A DNA stretch of 64,000 nucleotides from Candidatus Bathyarchaeota archaeon (GCA_018396705.1 JAGTQZ010000003.1:62001-126000), one strand, 5' to 3'; positions 26,824 to 36,474 are shown, counted from the first letter of the stretch. Made by a program: numbers and translations. The notes: a model not told the origin generated them from the sequence alone.

Positions 26824-27636
26824 CTATAATGGAGTTTCATGAAACATTGCTCTTAAGAGAGGATGTAACAGTAATCTATATGATTGTAGGATTCCATAAA
26901 ATCTCGCGTAAAATAGCATACTATTTCTATATTCATAGTAAAGTGTCTTCAGCATGGAATTTTTTTCACATCCGCCACAAGCTATATGCCGGTGCCAAAG
27001 TACAGATTTAGGTTGGAAGAACAATTTGTACCCTTTGCTTCTTATTCTATAATAAAAGTCGACTTCTTCTCTTGCATGTGTCCCTAAATAAAGTTTTTCA
27101 TCAAACCCCCCAACGATTTTAAAAATTGTTTTTGGAATCAACGAACAAGCATGGAGAAATGGTACTTCAATAATTTTTCCAGGATCGTATCCAAAGTTGT
27201 GGTATGTCCAGCCAGTAACGTGACCTATTCTAACCACATCATTTAACCACTTATATCCTGCATCTATAAGACGAGGTCCGACTGCTCCAACTTCATGTTC
27301 TTTTTTGAGCTTAAAGTATGTGTCAATAAGGATTTTGAGCGCGTCTTTGTTTTGGAAAATTATGTCATCCTCCCCGAAAAAAATCAAATCACCTCTTGAC
27401 AAAGATACGCCGAGGTTGCGGGTTGCGGGCAATCCCTTATGGTTTGCAGAACGATACAAACGAACTCTTTCATCATCCGTATACTTGGCTGCTATTTGAA
27501 AAGTATTGTCTTTAGAGGCATCGTCTATTATTATCAATTCCCAGTTTGTATAGGATTGTTTAATTAATGACTTTATAAACGTCTCTAACATGAAACTTCT
27601 ATTGTAAGTTGGCAGCACAATCGACAAGGTTACCAT
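26824..27636 (-). CDS. Glycosyltransferase family 2
   Basis: A 270-residue GT-A enzyme. The N-terminus LSIVLPTYNRSFMLETFI, the UDP-binding LIIIDDASKDNT (about residue 35) and a variant DXD, GEDDIIF (about 92), are clear. KLYLGTHAREEVDFYYRIRSKGYK corresponds to the ED catalytic region. Soluble or peripherally membrane-bound. Part of the leftward glycan gene array. Confidence 0.92.
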   Translation of the reverse strand: MVTLSIVLPTYNRSFMLETFIKSLIKQSYTNWELIIIDDASKDNTFQIAAKYTDDERVRLYRSANHKGLPATRNLGVSLSRGDLIFFGEDDIIFQNKDALKILIDTYFKLKKEHEVGAVGPRLIDAGYKWLNDVVRIGHVTGWTYHNFGYDPGKIIEVPFLHACSLIPKTIFKIVGGFDEKLYLGTHAREEVDFYYRIRSKGYKLFFQPKSVLWHRHIACGGCEKNSMLKTLYYEYRNSMLFYARFYGILQSYRLLLHPLLRAMFHETPL

Positions 27637-27664
27637 TGGGACAAGATCGCATCGCTTCTCATTT

Positions 27665-28801
27665 TTAACTAATGTTAGCTTTTAAAATATGATCATACAA
27701 TCGCAGTAACCTCTTTTCCATTAGGTTCCAGTTGTATTTTTGTTCGAATGCTCGCCTTCCATTTTCGCCAAGTTTCCTTCTAAGGGATGGATCATTTTTT
27801 AAACGGATAATTGCATTTCGCACTTCTTCCACATCATAATCCACGATTAAACCGCAATGAGCCTCGGCCACAACATCCCTACATACATTAGTTATTACTG
27901 GAACCCCTAGCATCATAGCCTCAAATAACTTGTTTGGACTTGCAACACGATTTATTGGAATGGAAGGATCATACAAAACGGGGATTACATCAGCTATTCT
28001 CTCTAAATTTATGACCTCCGTTGCTTCTAACAAACCGACATAGCGAACATTTGAGTTTTTAAGCAAATGAATTAATGTATAATCAAAAACCCGTCCGGCT
28101 AAGATTAGACGCACATCCCTTAAATCCTTAATAGCTTCACCGATTAAAATTAGCCCTCTATCATGCGCTATAGCCCCAGCATAGACCAGAGTCAAAACTC
28201 CAGGTTCATCAACTTCTAAAATCGGTTTATCTTCAGTTTTTTCCAATCCCTCAAAGTCAGGACAGTTCATTATAACCTCTGTATATTTAGGCAGGTATCC
28301 ACCAAAGGAAGACTTACGCTCATCTGAAACCACTATCAACGCATCTGAATTTTTAGCCAAAATATCTTCAATTTTATTCACAGCAAGGTAGATAAGACGA
28401 TACTTGGGTGGAATGAAAGCCATAGCAAATCTATCAAAATTATCAAAAACAAGTTTGACTGAAAATAATGTTTTGAAAAAATAACCTGGCACTAATGCGT
28501 CAAGATCGCATGCATGAATAATTTTTGGTTTATAAGTGAGCAAATTCTTAAAAGTCCACAACCAAAACAGCGGATAATATAATAAGATATGGAACTTTGA
28601 ATAAGGAGCTTTCATTTTAAACCGTTTTACAGGCGCAAGTTTCTCCAGAATCTCAAAAGAACTATGTGTTCCTTCACGATCCCATCCTAAAACGAGTAGC
28701 CTATACTTTCTAGATAGAGAACGAATGATCTTCAAAACCCTCATTTCGTATAAAACGGGATTAGACCTAATTAACACAACTTCAAAATAATTTTCCAGCA
28801 T
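27665..28801 (-). CDS. Glycosyltransferase family 4-like (GT-B fold)
   Basis: A 378-residue GT-B protein. The acceptor domain includes IIHACDLDALVPGYF (about residue 90). The donor domain has LTLVYAGAIAHDRGL (about 205), LILAGRVFD and SPNKLFEAMMLGVPVITNV (about 290), the nucleotide-sugar binding stretch. The N-terminal glycine-rich loop of typical GT4 members is weak. Next to a GT2 gene 28 bases downstream. Confidence 0.88.
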   Translation of the reverse strand: MLENYFEVVLIRSNPVLYEMRVLKIIRSLSRKYRLLVLGWDREGTHSSFEILEKLAPVKRFKMKAPYSKFHILLYYPLFWLWTFKNLLTYKPKIIHACDLDALVPGYFFKTLFSVKLVFDNFDRFAMAFIPPKYRLIYLAVNKIEDILAKNSDALIVVSDERKSSFGGYLPKYTEVIMNCPDFEGLEKTEDKPILEVDEPGVLTLVYAGAIAHDRGLILIGEAIKDLRDVRLILAGRVFDYTLIHLLKNSNVRYVGLLEATEVINLERIADVIPVLYDPSIPINRVASPNKLFEAMMLGVPVITNVCRDVVAEAHCGLIVDYDVEEVRNAIIRLKNDPSLRRKLGENGRRAFEQKYNWNLMEKRLLRLYDHILKANIS

Positions 28802-28896
28802 CGCACACTTCGCCTCGTAAGGTTGCTATTCAAAGCTAAACCTAAAAACTCAGATAGTTTTTCTTGCAGCATAAGTGGCAATCCAGCACAAATGCT

Positions 28897-29542
28897 TTAA
28901 GCCCGATTTACAAAGCAAAACATCAAACGATGCAACAGCTTTAAAAATCTGGTACCTCTAAAGAAGGATACCCACTTTCCCAAAATAGGGAATATGTGAA
29001 TAAATAAAAAGAAATAACCCTCGTTAACGATATTGAACCGCGCTTTGCCCAACATTTCTTTTAAAACGATCGGGACAAAGGGTCTTTCGGAACGAACATG
29101 AATATCTGTTGGAAAAAACTTACGACCGATCGCTGCAATAGGGTTAAGGGCTCCAGACTCATAAAAGATCACGCTTCCACCTTCACAAAGAACTCGTTGC
29201 ATTTCTAAAATTCCTTTGCTAGGATCAGCTAGATGATGCAGAGTTGATTTACAGACAATAACATTAAAACTAGAACCTTTAAATGGAAGCCTTTGCGCAT
29301 CACCAAGTACTATGCAAGCAATTCTTTTGTCAATTTTCTGCAACTCCTTGCGCGAAATGTTAATCCCTACAATCTCTTTGATGTTTTTGCTGGATTTATA
29401 CACCCAAAACACTTCGCCGCCTGCACCTAATATGGCAAACGCCCGTGGAAAGTTTCGTTAGGAGATGCTCAAAGTGTGAGTGAGGGCCAAGCTCAAGCAA
29501 ATGATTCATAGCCTGGATGTGCCATTGCTCTCCCCATTTCAT
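28897..29542 (-). CDS. Class I SAM-dependent methyltransferase, interrupted by a one-base frameshift
   Basis: The intact downstream frame (28897-29412) has motif II-III of a Rossmann methyltransferase: IVGINISRKEL, DAQRLPFKGSSFNVIVCKSTLHHL and an ALNPIA helix. Reading upstream on the same strand, the ATG at 29542 opens MKWGEQWHIQAMNHLLELG. After one extra A in a three-A run near 29453-29455, the frame continues FPRAFAILGAGGEVFWVYKS. GAGGE is the SAM-binding glycine loop, so the complete gene is about 645 bases with a single indel. It is either a sequencing error or a recent mutation. Likely methylates a glycan sugar or lipid; the HH-L pattern fits UbiE-like enzymes. Confidence 0.78.
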
Positions 29543-29580
29543 GCGTTTATCCCTTACTCACCTTTGTATGAAGTACATTT

Positions 29581-30636
29581 TCACTTTGAGACCCAATGGT
29601 AGAATATTTCACACGGTGCATCTTTTCTCTTCCATTTTCCCTTTTTAATACCATAAATCATTCCGATAAAATAACTCGAATGCTCTATGACAAATAGAAG
29701 CGGAACCAAAAATAAAAAACGAACTTCCTTCATTTTTATAACGGCTTGCAACCCTTTAAGCAATATAGTGATTAAGTAAATAGCTAAAAGCACCAGCGCA
29801 ATGAAAGGGAAAAACCACGCAACAAAAGGAAAAAGAAGAACTCCTACAAAGGGAACAATTGCCCCTTTATTCGCATAACTCCTGTTCGTAAGTATAGACC
29901 TCATTCGCCCCACTCCATACAAGAAAAACTGTTTAGCAAATTGCTTAATTGTGCTCCTGCGGTGGTGCTCTACACAAATCGATGGAACAAGTAGAAGCTT
30001 GTAACCCAATGCTCTCACCTTATAACTGAGATTTGTATCTTCACAAAGTTCGAACTCTTCATCAAAACCCCCAGTCTCTAAAAGAACCTTCCGCCAAAAA
30101 GCGCTATTTATACAAGCCAAAGCATTTACAAACTTGGGCTTTGAGGGTTTATGGAGACTAGCAGAACCCAAACTTCCCAAATAACTCGAAAAAACCAAAT
30201 CAACTGCCTTACCAAGAATAGAATCATCGGAGGGAGAAACATTTATACCCCCTACTCCTCCTAAAGTCGAAGATTGCTTAAGATTGCTAACGAGCAGAGA
30301 GAGCCAATCTCGGGATGCTTTACAGTCAGAATCTATAAATACTATAATTTCACCTCGCGCTAACTTAATGCCAAAATTTCTGGCTTGAGAGCGATTTCCT
30401 CCCTTAATAACTATCACTTCAAATTTACCCGAAAAAGTTGTCTCCTTCAAACTCGCCAGACATTCACTGATATACGAATCTTTTTCATCTCTTATCGGAA
30501 TGACAATGCTCACCTCAACCGGCATTTCCAACTTGATCCACATCACGTCGCAAGAATGAAGATCATGTAAACGCCAAGAAGCTTTCTTCGGGTATACTCC
30601 CTTTTGTTTTTTAGCAAGTTGAACTAACTCAAACAC
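29581..30636 (-). CDS. Membrane-anchored glycosyltransferase family 2
   Basis: A 351-residue protein. The GT-A domain starts near residue 40: VSIVIPIRDEKD, VIVIKGGNRSQARNFGIKLA and DXD in IIVFIDSDCKA. ELCEDTNLSYKVRALGYK is the catalytic acidic motif and ends in HHRRS. Two or three hydrophobic helices near residues 245-330 anchor the C-terminus. The GTG start at 30636 overlaps wecB by 13 bases, but an internal ATG at 30543 or 30525 is possible because family similarity begins there. Confidence 0.88.
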   Translation of the reverse strand: MFELVQLAKKQKGVYPKKASWRLHDLHSCDVMWIKLEMPVEVSIVIPIRDEKDSYISECLASLKETTFSGKFEVIVIKGGNRSQARNFGIKLARGEIIVFIDSDCKASRDWLSLLVSNLKQSSTLGGVGGINVSPSDDSILGKAVDLVFSSYLGSLGSASLHKPSKPKFVNALACINSAFWRKVLLETGGFDEEFELCEDTNLSYKVRALGYKLLLVPSICVEHHRRSTIKQFAKQFFLYGVGRMRSILTNRSYANKGAIVPFVGVLLFPFVAWFFPFIALVLLAIYLITILLKGLQAVIKMKEVRFLFLVPLLFVIEHSSYFIGMIYGIKKGKWKRKDAPCEIFYHWVSK

Positions 30637-31703
30637 ACTCTCAATGCTTCAATTATCCTTGCTCCAGCCTTCCCATCGCCGAAAGGATTTGGCCAGTTTC
30701 TCTCTTTATTGAGCATAAAATCTACTTTTTTAATGATTTCGTGTGGGTTTGTTCCGGCTAAAATGTTTGAGCCGACTTCAAGGGTTTCTGGTCTTTCTGT
30801 ATTGTCTCTCATGGTGACGCATGGTACGCCTAAGATACAGGCTTCTTCTTGTACTCCGCCTGAATCGGTGAGCACAAGCCTAGCGTTGCTTTCAAGCTGT
30901 AGGAAACTTAAGTAATCTAAAGGCTCAATGAGCCTAATGCTGTGAGGCTTCAGTCCAAAAGCTTCTAACCGTTTTCTAGATCTCGGATGGATGGGATAAA
31001 TCAGCTCAGCGCCAAACTCTCTATGAACCATTTCCAGCCCTTTCAAAATGTTGCGAAACCTCTTTTCATCGTCAACGTTTTCCTGCCTATGAACGGTAAC
31101 CACAAAATATTCATCCTCGTCAAGGCCCAAATCATTTAAAATGTTCACCGTTTTTCTGGCTATCTCCAAATTCTGGAAAACCGCATCGACGATCGTGTTG
31201 CCCGTGACAAATATTTTCTCTTCCGCTACGCCTTCTCCAATTAGTATCCGCCTCGACTTTTCAGTTGGAGCGAACAAGTAATCGGAGCAGTGATCAGTCA
31301 AAACCCGGTTTATCTCTTCGGGCATTCTCCGGTCATAACTGCGTAAGCCAGCCTCCACATGTCCAACCTTAATTCCCAGCTTAACAGCCGCTAAAGCGCC
31401 AGCCAAAACCGTGTTGGTGTCCCCCTCAACCAAAACCACGTCAGGCCATTCTTGCCGCAAAACTTTTTCTATTCCTATAAGCATTTTGCCAGTCTGCTCG
31501 GCGTGGCTTCCTGAGCCAACATCCAAATTGTATTTTGCCTCTGGAAGCTCCAGCTGTTCGAAGAAAATTCGATCCATATTGTAGGAGTAATGCTGTCCAG
31601 TATGCAAGATAAAGTATTCTAAGCCTAAACGTTCACATTCGCGGATTATCGGAGACATCTTAATAATTTCTGGGCGAGTTCCAAGCACGATGGAAATCTT
31701 CAT
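30624..31703 (-). CDS. wecB: UDP-N-acetylglucosamine 2-epimerase (non-hydrolysing)
   Basis: A 359-residue GT-B-fold epimerase converting UDP-GlcNAc to UDP-ManNAc. The signature GTRPEIIKMSPI opens the protein. HTGQHYSYNMD (about residue 36), VEGDTNTVLAGAL (about 95), GHVEAGLRSYDRRMPEEINR (about 115) and TDSGGVQEEA (about 280) cover the active site. ManNAc would normally be oxidised by WecC for surface glycans, but the WecC copy in this window is broken. Overlaps the upstream TIGR04076-like gene by four bases. Confidence 0.95.
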   Translation of the reverse strand: MKISIVLGTRPEIIKMSPIIRECERLGLEYFILHTGQHYSYNMDRIFFEQLELPEAKYNLDVGSGSHAEQTGKMLIGIEKVLRQEWPDVVLVEGDTNTVLAGALAAVKLGIKVGHVEAGLRSYDRRMPEEINRVLTDHCSDYLFAPTEKSRRILIGEGVAEEKIFVTGNTIVDAVFQNLEIARKTVNILNDLGLDEDEYFVVTVHRQENVDDEKRFRNILKGLEMVHREFGAELIYPIHPRSRKRLEAFGLKPHSIRLIEPLDYLSFLQLESNARLVLTDSGGVQEEACILGVPCVTMRDNTERPETLEVGSNILAGTNPHEIIKKVDFMLNKERNWPNPFGDGKAGARIIEALRVCLS

Positions 31704-32012
31704 TCGCCAACCCCTTTCTTCTCTACCCTTCTACACTTGAAAATCACTGTTCCGCCGTCAGTATAGGGCTTTCCAGGATCAACACATTGCATATACGCAA
31801 CCATTTTTTCCTTTGGCGTGGTCAGACCGAGCTTAACAGGGTCGGCGCCCTCTTCTAATGCAACAACATAATGTAGTAACGTTGATAACGCATGAACACA
31901 AACAGCATCCGGTTTCTTCCAAAACAATTTTTGGACCGTCTATAATGATCCGGTCTCCAACCTTGTGAACTGGACATTCGCCTTTAATCTCGCAAACCTC
32001 AATCTCCAACAC
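31700..32012 (-). CDS. TIGR04076-like small protein, interrupted by a one-base frameshift
   Basis: The intact C-terminal frame (31700-31927) reads CVHALSTLLHYVVALEEG and ends with QCVDPGKPYTDGGTVIF, the pattern I associate with the TIGR04076 family of small cysteine-containing proteins. Upstream, a GTG at 32012 preceded by GAGGCGAG starts VLEIEVCEIKGECPVHKVGD. That frame would join the C-terminal frame if one G in CCGG at about 31909-31912 were absent. The full protein would then be about 104 residues. Function unknown. Confidence 0.7.
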
Positions 32013-32033
32013 ATTTCTCGCCTCGCTTCTGTC

Positions 32034-32972
32034 CTACTTCCTGTTGATTTTCTGCGTTAATCTGGATATCGCATACAGCGTTACAGCCGTGAACAGGGCG
32101 AATAAACCGATAAATGTGAAGGCAATTGAAGCCAGGGCAAGATTTGTTACTATATGCCGCTCTAAAGCGTAAATCTGAAGCATCCACACTCCGAAAAATG
32201 TGCCTAAAAATAGTGAAATAATTCCAGGAACACCCAAGAAGAGTAGTGGTCTCTCCTCAACTACCAAGCGAATAAGCGACATAACCACGTCAACGCCGTG
32301 ACTAACAGGGTTACGTGTACTTTTATCTAAATCCTTACTATAACTGCATGACACAGGAACTTCAACAATCTTTAAACCCTTTTTATCAGCATCAACTAGA
32401 ATTTCAACACTCACGCCCATACCGTTCTCCGTTAAAGATAGTTTTTTAATGGCTTCGTGACTATAGGCTCTGAACCCGCTTTGGGCATCTTTTAAAGGAC
32501 GCCTCGTGCCATTATTAACCATTTTTGTGATAAACTTAATGCCAGCACGCCTATACCACGGCATGGTATATGCTCGACACTCATCGACAAGCCTTGAACC
32601 AATAACCACATCAGCAGAACCCTCAACAATTGGCTTCACAACGTTTGGAATCTCGCATGGATCATGCTGTCCATCACCATCTAAAGTTACCAAAACATCA
32701 GCGTTAAGCTCTCTGGCTCTTCTGAAAAGGCTTTGAATTGCAGCTCCATAACCCAAATTGCGATCATGCCTAATCACTTCCGCCCCTAGCTTCTCCGCAA
32801 TTTCACCAGTCATATCAGTAGAACCATCATCGCAAACAACAACTTTATCAGCAAACCTTAAAGCCTTCAAAACAACCTTAGCAATAGTCTTCTCCTCATT
32901 AAACGCTGGAATACCAACAACAACAAAAGGCCGGTCTATGTATGCCTTCACAACCCCAACATCAATATTCAT
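32034..32972 (-). CDS. Dolichol-phosphate mannosyltransferase-like GT2 with C-terminal membrane helices
   Basis: About 312 residues. VVVGIPAFNEEKTIAKVV, VVCDDGSTDMTGEIA and VTLDGDGQHDPCEI (DXD, about residue 105) are the DPM1/AglJ-type catalytic domain that transfers a sugar to dolichyl phosphate. Two hydrophobic helices near residues 230-250 and 270-295 place it at the membrane, where lipid-linked glycans begin. I chose the ATG at 32972 because GAGG lies eight bases before it; a TTG at 32990 is the alternative. Confidence 0.92.
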   Translation of the reverse strand: MNIDVGVVKAYIDRPFVVVGIPAFNEEKTIAKVVLKALRFADKVVVCDDGSTDMTGEIAEKLGAEVIRHDRNLGYGAAIQSLFRRARELNADVLVTLDGDGQHDPCEIPNVVKPIVEGSADVVIGSRLVDECRAYTMPWYRRAGIKFITKMVNNGTRRPLKDAQSGFRAYSHEAIKKLSLTENGMGVSVEILVDADKKGLKIVEVPVSCSYSKDLDKSTRNPVSHGVDVVMSLIRLVVEERPLLFLGVPGIISLFLGTFFGVWMLQIYALERHIVTNLALASIAFTFIGLFALFTAVTLYAISRLTQKINRK

Positions 32973-33090
32973 ATCTGAAGCCTCAACCAACAGAGAACCA
33001 CCAGACCAACGTTTTTAATGTAATTTTGTTAAAGAATTTGTATCGTTGTTTTTCCGAAAATTTTGAATAACACGAATTGTAAAAGCTCTA

Positions 33091-34626
33091 TTAGAAGACA
33101 TGTATATACACGGATATTCTGCAAAAATCCTTTAAGCGTATAAAATCATCTGGAACGGTTATGCCATACCATCCAATAGGCTCGTTCCACCAGACAAAAT
33201 ATACGCGGCTGAAGCCAAGTTCATAAGCTTTATTCACAGCCATATTCAAATCGTTTTCAAAATGAATCAGCGTATGCGACCTGCTAAGGTAAAGCTGTCC
33301 CCAAAAAAGGAAGGCATGATGTATCAATAAACAATCGTTAGCGCCTAAATTCTTGTCTAGCCAAACCATAGCATCTGCAACACTATCTACATCCTGATAT
33401 GGAACCGTCGGAGCAAAGGAAAAATACTTGTTAACAGGATTAAACGAGAAAAGTCCCACATTGACGGTGCTCATCAAAACCGGGGTAGCCAAATAAACGC
33501 ATCCAAGCAAAACCGTTATACAACTCATGCCTAAAACCTTCCTAGTTGCAAAGCGCAAACCAGTGCACCATTGCCGACATTTTTTCATTCCGTTAACTGC
33601 ATAAAACATGAAAGGATAAACCAGCATAAACATCCATCGATGCCAATACTGCAAAGCACAAAAAGGAAAAACTAAGCAGCCGAACGCCCCGACCGAAAGC
33701 AGAAAAGTCCAAAGGCTTAAAATCCTATTTTTAAAGAAACCCTTCCAAACAAGAAAAATGTAAGACAAATACAGCAAGCAAAACAGCATAGCCACACTTA
33801 AAGTAATATCAAAGTAAGAAGCATACATGTCAACTGAGGTTCTCACACTCAAATAATTGGTTAAGAAGAAAAATTTCCCAACACTTGCATAAACAGCATC
33901 TCCGGCGTCAATCACGTTAGTTTCAATCCTGTAACGTATTGGGAAAAACCTCAAATAAAGGCCGGCGAGAAAAACTACAAGTGTGGGTAGAAAAGCAAAA
34001 AACAACCTTCTACTTTTGGCCAAATCCTCACCTTTAAATAGGGACCATAAAATCGATCCTGAAACTAAAAAAGTCAAAGTTACAGCTGCATACTCATGGG
34101 CAAAAACTGAAAACAGAGAAAACAGCACAAAACATAGAAAGCTCCTTCTCTTATCAAGGCTTTTAATAAAAGATAGAGTGAATAATAAAAAGCCCAAGCC
34201 AAGCAGGTTTCTAAGCAAATCCCAGCTAATTCTCAATGATGCAAGTTGAACAGTGAAAAATAGTCCAGTTAGTAAACTGGTTCTGACATCCCAGTCTAGC
34301 ATCTTTCTTGCAAGCCAAAATATTCCAGCAACATTTAATCCAAAAAGCAATGGGGCCAAAACCTTCAAAAGCATAAAGGGATCTCCGCCTACGACCTTGT
34401 AAAGTGAAACTGAAATAGCTGGAAAAAGCCATGAAGTCGTGAAGAAAGCTGTCCAATGGGGCCAAATCACGCCGCTTTTCATAAAAGCCGCATAATAAAC
34501 TGTGTCAAAACCTATGGGATAAGGAAAGGCTAAAAGCTCAGGAACCATTCTAACAGCAAACCCAACCGAAAAGCACGTTAACATGCCGCTGACTTCTGTG
34601 AATTGAAATTTAACCGGCAAACGCAC
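33091..34626 (-). CDS. Multi-pass membrane protein, probable GT-C glycosyltransferase
   Basis: 511 residues with about 11-12 hydrophobic helices. The first extracytoplasmic loop carries YPIGFDTVYYAAF (about residue 37), the position where GT-C enzymes such as PMT/ArnT relatives keep an acidic residue. The region HEYAAVTLTF (about 175) and a C-terminal soluble tail after the last helix also fit. No exact family named. Overlaps the upstream GT2 gene by 17 bases, so they are co-translated. GTG start. Confidence 0.78.
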   Translation of the reverse strand: MRLPVKFQFTEVSGMLTCFSVGFAVRMVPELLAFPYPIGFDTVYYAAFMKSGVIWPHWTAFFTTSWLFPAISVSLYKVVGGDPFMLLKVLAPLLFGLNVAGIFWLARKMLDWDVRTSLLTGLFFTVQLASLRISWDLLRNLLGLGFLLFTLSFIKSLDKRRSFLCFVLFSLFSVFAHEYAAVTLTFLVSGSILWSLFKGEDLAKSRRLFFAFLPTLVVFLAGLYLRFFPIRYRIETNVIDAGDAVYASVGKFFFLTNYLSVRTSVDMYASYFDITLSVAMLFCLLYLSYIFLVWKGFFKNRILSLWTFLLSVGAFGCLVFPFCALQYWHRWMFMLVYPFMFYAVNGMKKCRQWCTGLRFATRKVLGMSCITVLLGCVYLATPVLMSTVNVGLFSFNPVNKYFSFAPTVPYQDVDSVADAMVWLDKNLGANDCLLIHHAFLFWGQLYLSRSHTLIHFENDLNMAVNKAYELGFSRVYFVWWNEPIGWYGITVPDDFIRLKDFCRISVYIHVF

Positions 34627-35869
34627 CTGTAACTATCCCTTTTTTCTCCGTCTTGACCCAAACCTGAGGTTTACGCAAAAGCATAAGTATAAGCGCATAT
34701 AATGCGATGAATGATTGTAGACTCCAGTAAAAGTATATGAATGGTAGCCAAAGAAGATTAGTCAATTTTCTAGGCTTTGAAATGTAGGCTAACGCCAAAC
34801 CGCAAATCATAAGCGTAAGACTTGTTCCAACGGCGGAAATATACATCAGCAACTGAAGTAAGGCATCAAGGTTGATGGCGGCAAAAGATATATAGAATGC
34901 TAAAAGGTAACAAATCAAAGAAGCTATAAGTACAAATGGACCGAGAAGGGTGAGTTCGGCATCGAGGCTTTTTTTAGTAGGCTTGGCTATCAGCCTTCCA
35001 TATTTGAAGGCTACTTGCATTGTCCCCCTGAACCATCTTGTTCTCTGTTTGAAAAGTTGCCCCACTTGGGATGGTGTTTCCTGCCAAGAACACACGTCAG
35101 AGGCATACCTGATCTGGTAACTATTTTCAACAAGCCTTGCCGATAACTCCATATCCTCGGACAAAGTTTCCTCGTTAAAACCGCCCAGCTTCGCTAAAAC
35201 CTCCCGTCTTATAAACTGGCAGGTTCCCTTCAGGTGGACAAACAAGCCTAAAACGTCCTTTCCCCTTAAATAAGCTTCACACCATACAACCTCCTCAATG
35301 GAAACAAGCTTTGTCAACATGTTCTCATCAGCATTTAAACTGCAAAGCTTACCTTGCACAGCTGCCACTGAAGGATCATTAAAATACGCAACAGCCTTTT
35401 TCAGCACATCACGTTCAGGGACATTATCCGCATCAAAAACTGCCACAATTTCCCCTTTTACATACTTAAAGGCAAAATTTAAAGCGGACGGCTTTCCGTT
35501 CGACATAGGCTTATGGAGGAGTTTCACCCGTTCAGGATGTCGCCTCGCGTATTCTTCACATATTTCAACGGTTTTGTCGGTAGAGCCATCCTCAACAACT
35601 AAGATTTCTATTTTATCAGTCGGATAATCTAGCTTCAATAAGGCCTTAAGAAGCCTGCCCACGACCTTCTCCTCATCCTTCACAGGAACAACTATCGAAA
35701 CCTTTGGCAATTGCTCCTCAGCGAGCAACGTCTTCTCCTGCTTTCTCTTGCTTGAAAGGCGCAGATGCTTTACACCAACAGCTATGACTGGTATCTGGTA
35801 AAAAACCCAAACGTAGACGATTATTAGAACAACCACGACTACGATATAAACGGGATTCAACCTACACAC
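34610..35869 (-). CDS. Processive glycosyltransferase family 2 (NodC/PgaC/cellulose synthase-like)
   Basis: A 419-residue polymerising GT2 with an N-terminal helix (about 8-28). KVSIVVPVKDEEKVVGRLL, VEDGSTDKT and AVFDADNVP (DXD) give the donor site; LSEDMELSARLV supplies the catalytic ED; and QRTRWFRG is the Q-x-x-RW motif of processive synthases. Three to four C-terminal helices (about 300-400) form the channel. It probably elongates a beta-linked polysaccharide. It is the first gene of the leftward island. Confidence 0.93.
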   Translation of the reverse strand: MCRLNPVYIVVVVVLIIVYVWVFYQIPVIAVGVKHLRLSSKRKQEKTLLAEEQLPKVSIVVPVKDEEKVVGRLLKALLKLDYPTDKIEILVVEDGSTDKTVEICEEYARRHPERVKLLHKPMSNGKPSALNFAFKYVKGEIVAVFDADNVPERDVLKKAVAYFNDPSVAAVQGKLCSLNADENMLTKLVSIEEVVWCEAYLRGKDVLGLFVHLKGTCQFIRREVLAKLGGFNEETLSEDMELSARLVENSYQIRYASDVCSWQETPSQVGQLFKQRTRWFRGTMQVAFKYGRLIAKPTKKSLDAELTLLGPFVLIASLICYLLAFYISFAAINLDALLQLLMYISAVGTSLTLMICGLALAYISKPRKLTNLLWLPFIYFYWSLQSFIALYALILMLLRKPQVWVKTEKKGIVTGAFAG

Positions 35870-35922
35870 CTTATAGGCATGAAACCTTCTTTTTAAGAGG
35901 CTTATAGTTAATTAGCGGTTCG

Positions 35923-36474
35923 CTAATGCCTCCATGCTAGGCTCTGAAATGTCTTATCCATGACTGTGAGAAACCTTATGAAACTCACGTCTTCCGCCCA
36001 TTTCCGCGCTTCCTTGTTTCCCCAGCTTTCCGCGATCTTGCTTAGTTTCATAGCTAATGGCTTTCCAACCTGACCCATAAGCCATTGCAGTTGACCTGCC
36101 AAAAAAGCCTTAACTTTTACAATTATGCTAGCTAACACGTCGATGAGTCGTGGGCTTCTCGGCTGCTTGACACACTTCAAAGTCAGGTCCACGAGGGCTC
36201 GCTCAACCTTTGAAAGCCTAAACCAAACCTTCCGTCTCATAGCCTCCCGCTTAATCTTCGCCAAAACAGAATCAAATGCAGGCCCAGCAGACGGGGCAAA
36301 GTTAAGATCCGACTTCCTAGGGCTAAAGCCGCCACTACAACCGCGTCTCCACAAAGTCTTAGCAGACCTTAGAAGCTTAGCCACCTTCACAAGCCTACCT
36401 GATTTAAGGGAGGCTCCACCAGCAGACACCACAGAAAATCCGTCAATCGCGCTCTTACCCTCAAGCATTCCCAA
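35923..36474 (-). CDS. Uncharacterised basic alpha-helical protein
   Basis: 183 residues, strongly basic, with no membrane helix and no recognised domain. The second half (from about residue 80) is predicted helix-rich with conserved-looking tryptophans (KVWFRLSKVERALVDL, AESWGNKEARKWAEDV). The first half is low in structure with many small residues. Divergent from the small protein at 36557, sharing an AT-rich promoter region. The start at 36474 follows a GGGTTGGGA stretch. Confidence 0.6.
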   Translation of the reverse strand: MGMLEGKSAIDGFSVVSAGGASLKSGRLVKVAKLLRSAKTLWRRGCSGGFSPRKSDLNFAPSAGPAFDSVLAKIKREAMRRKVWFRLSKVERALVDLTLKCVKQPRSPRLIDVLASIIVKVKAFLAGQLQWLMGQVGKPLAMKLSKIAESWGNKEARKWAEDVSFIRFLTVMDKTFQSLAWRH

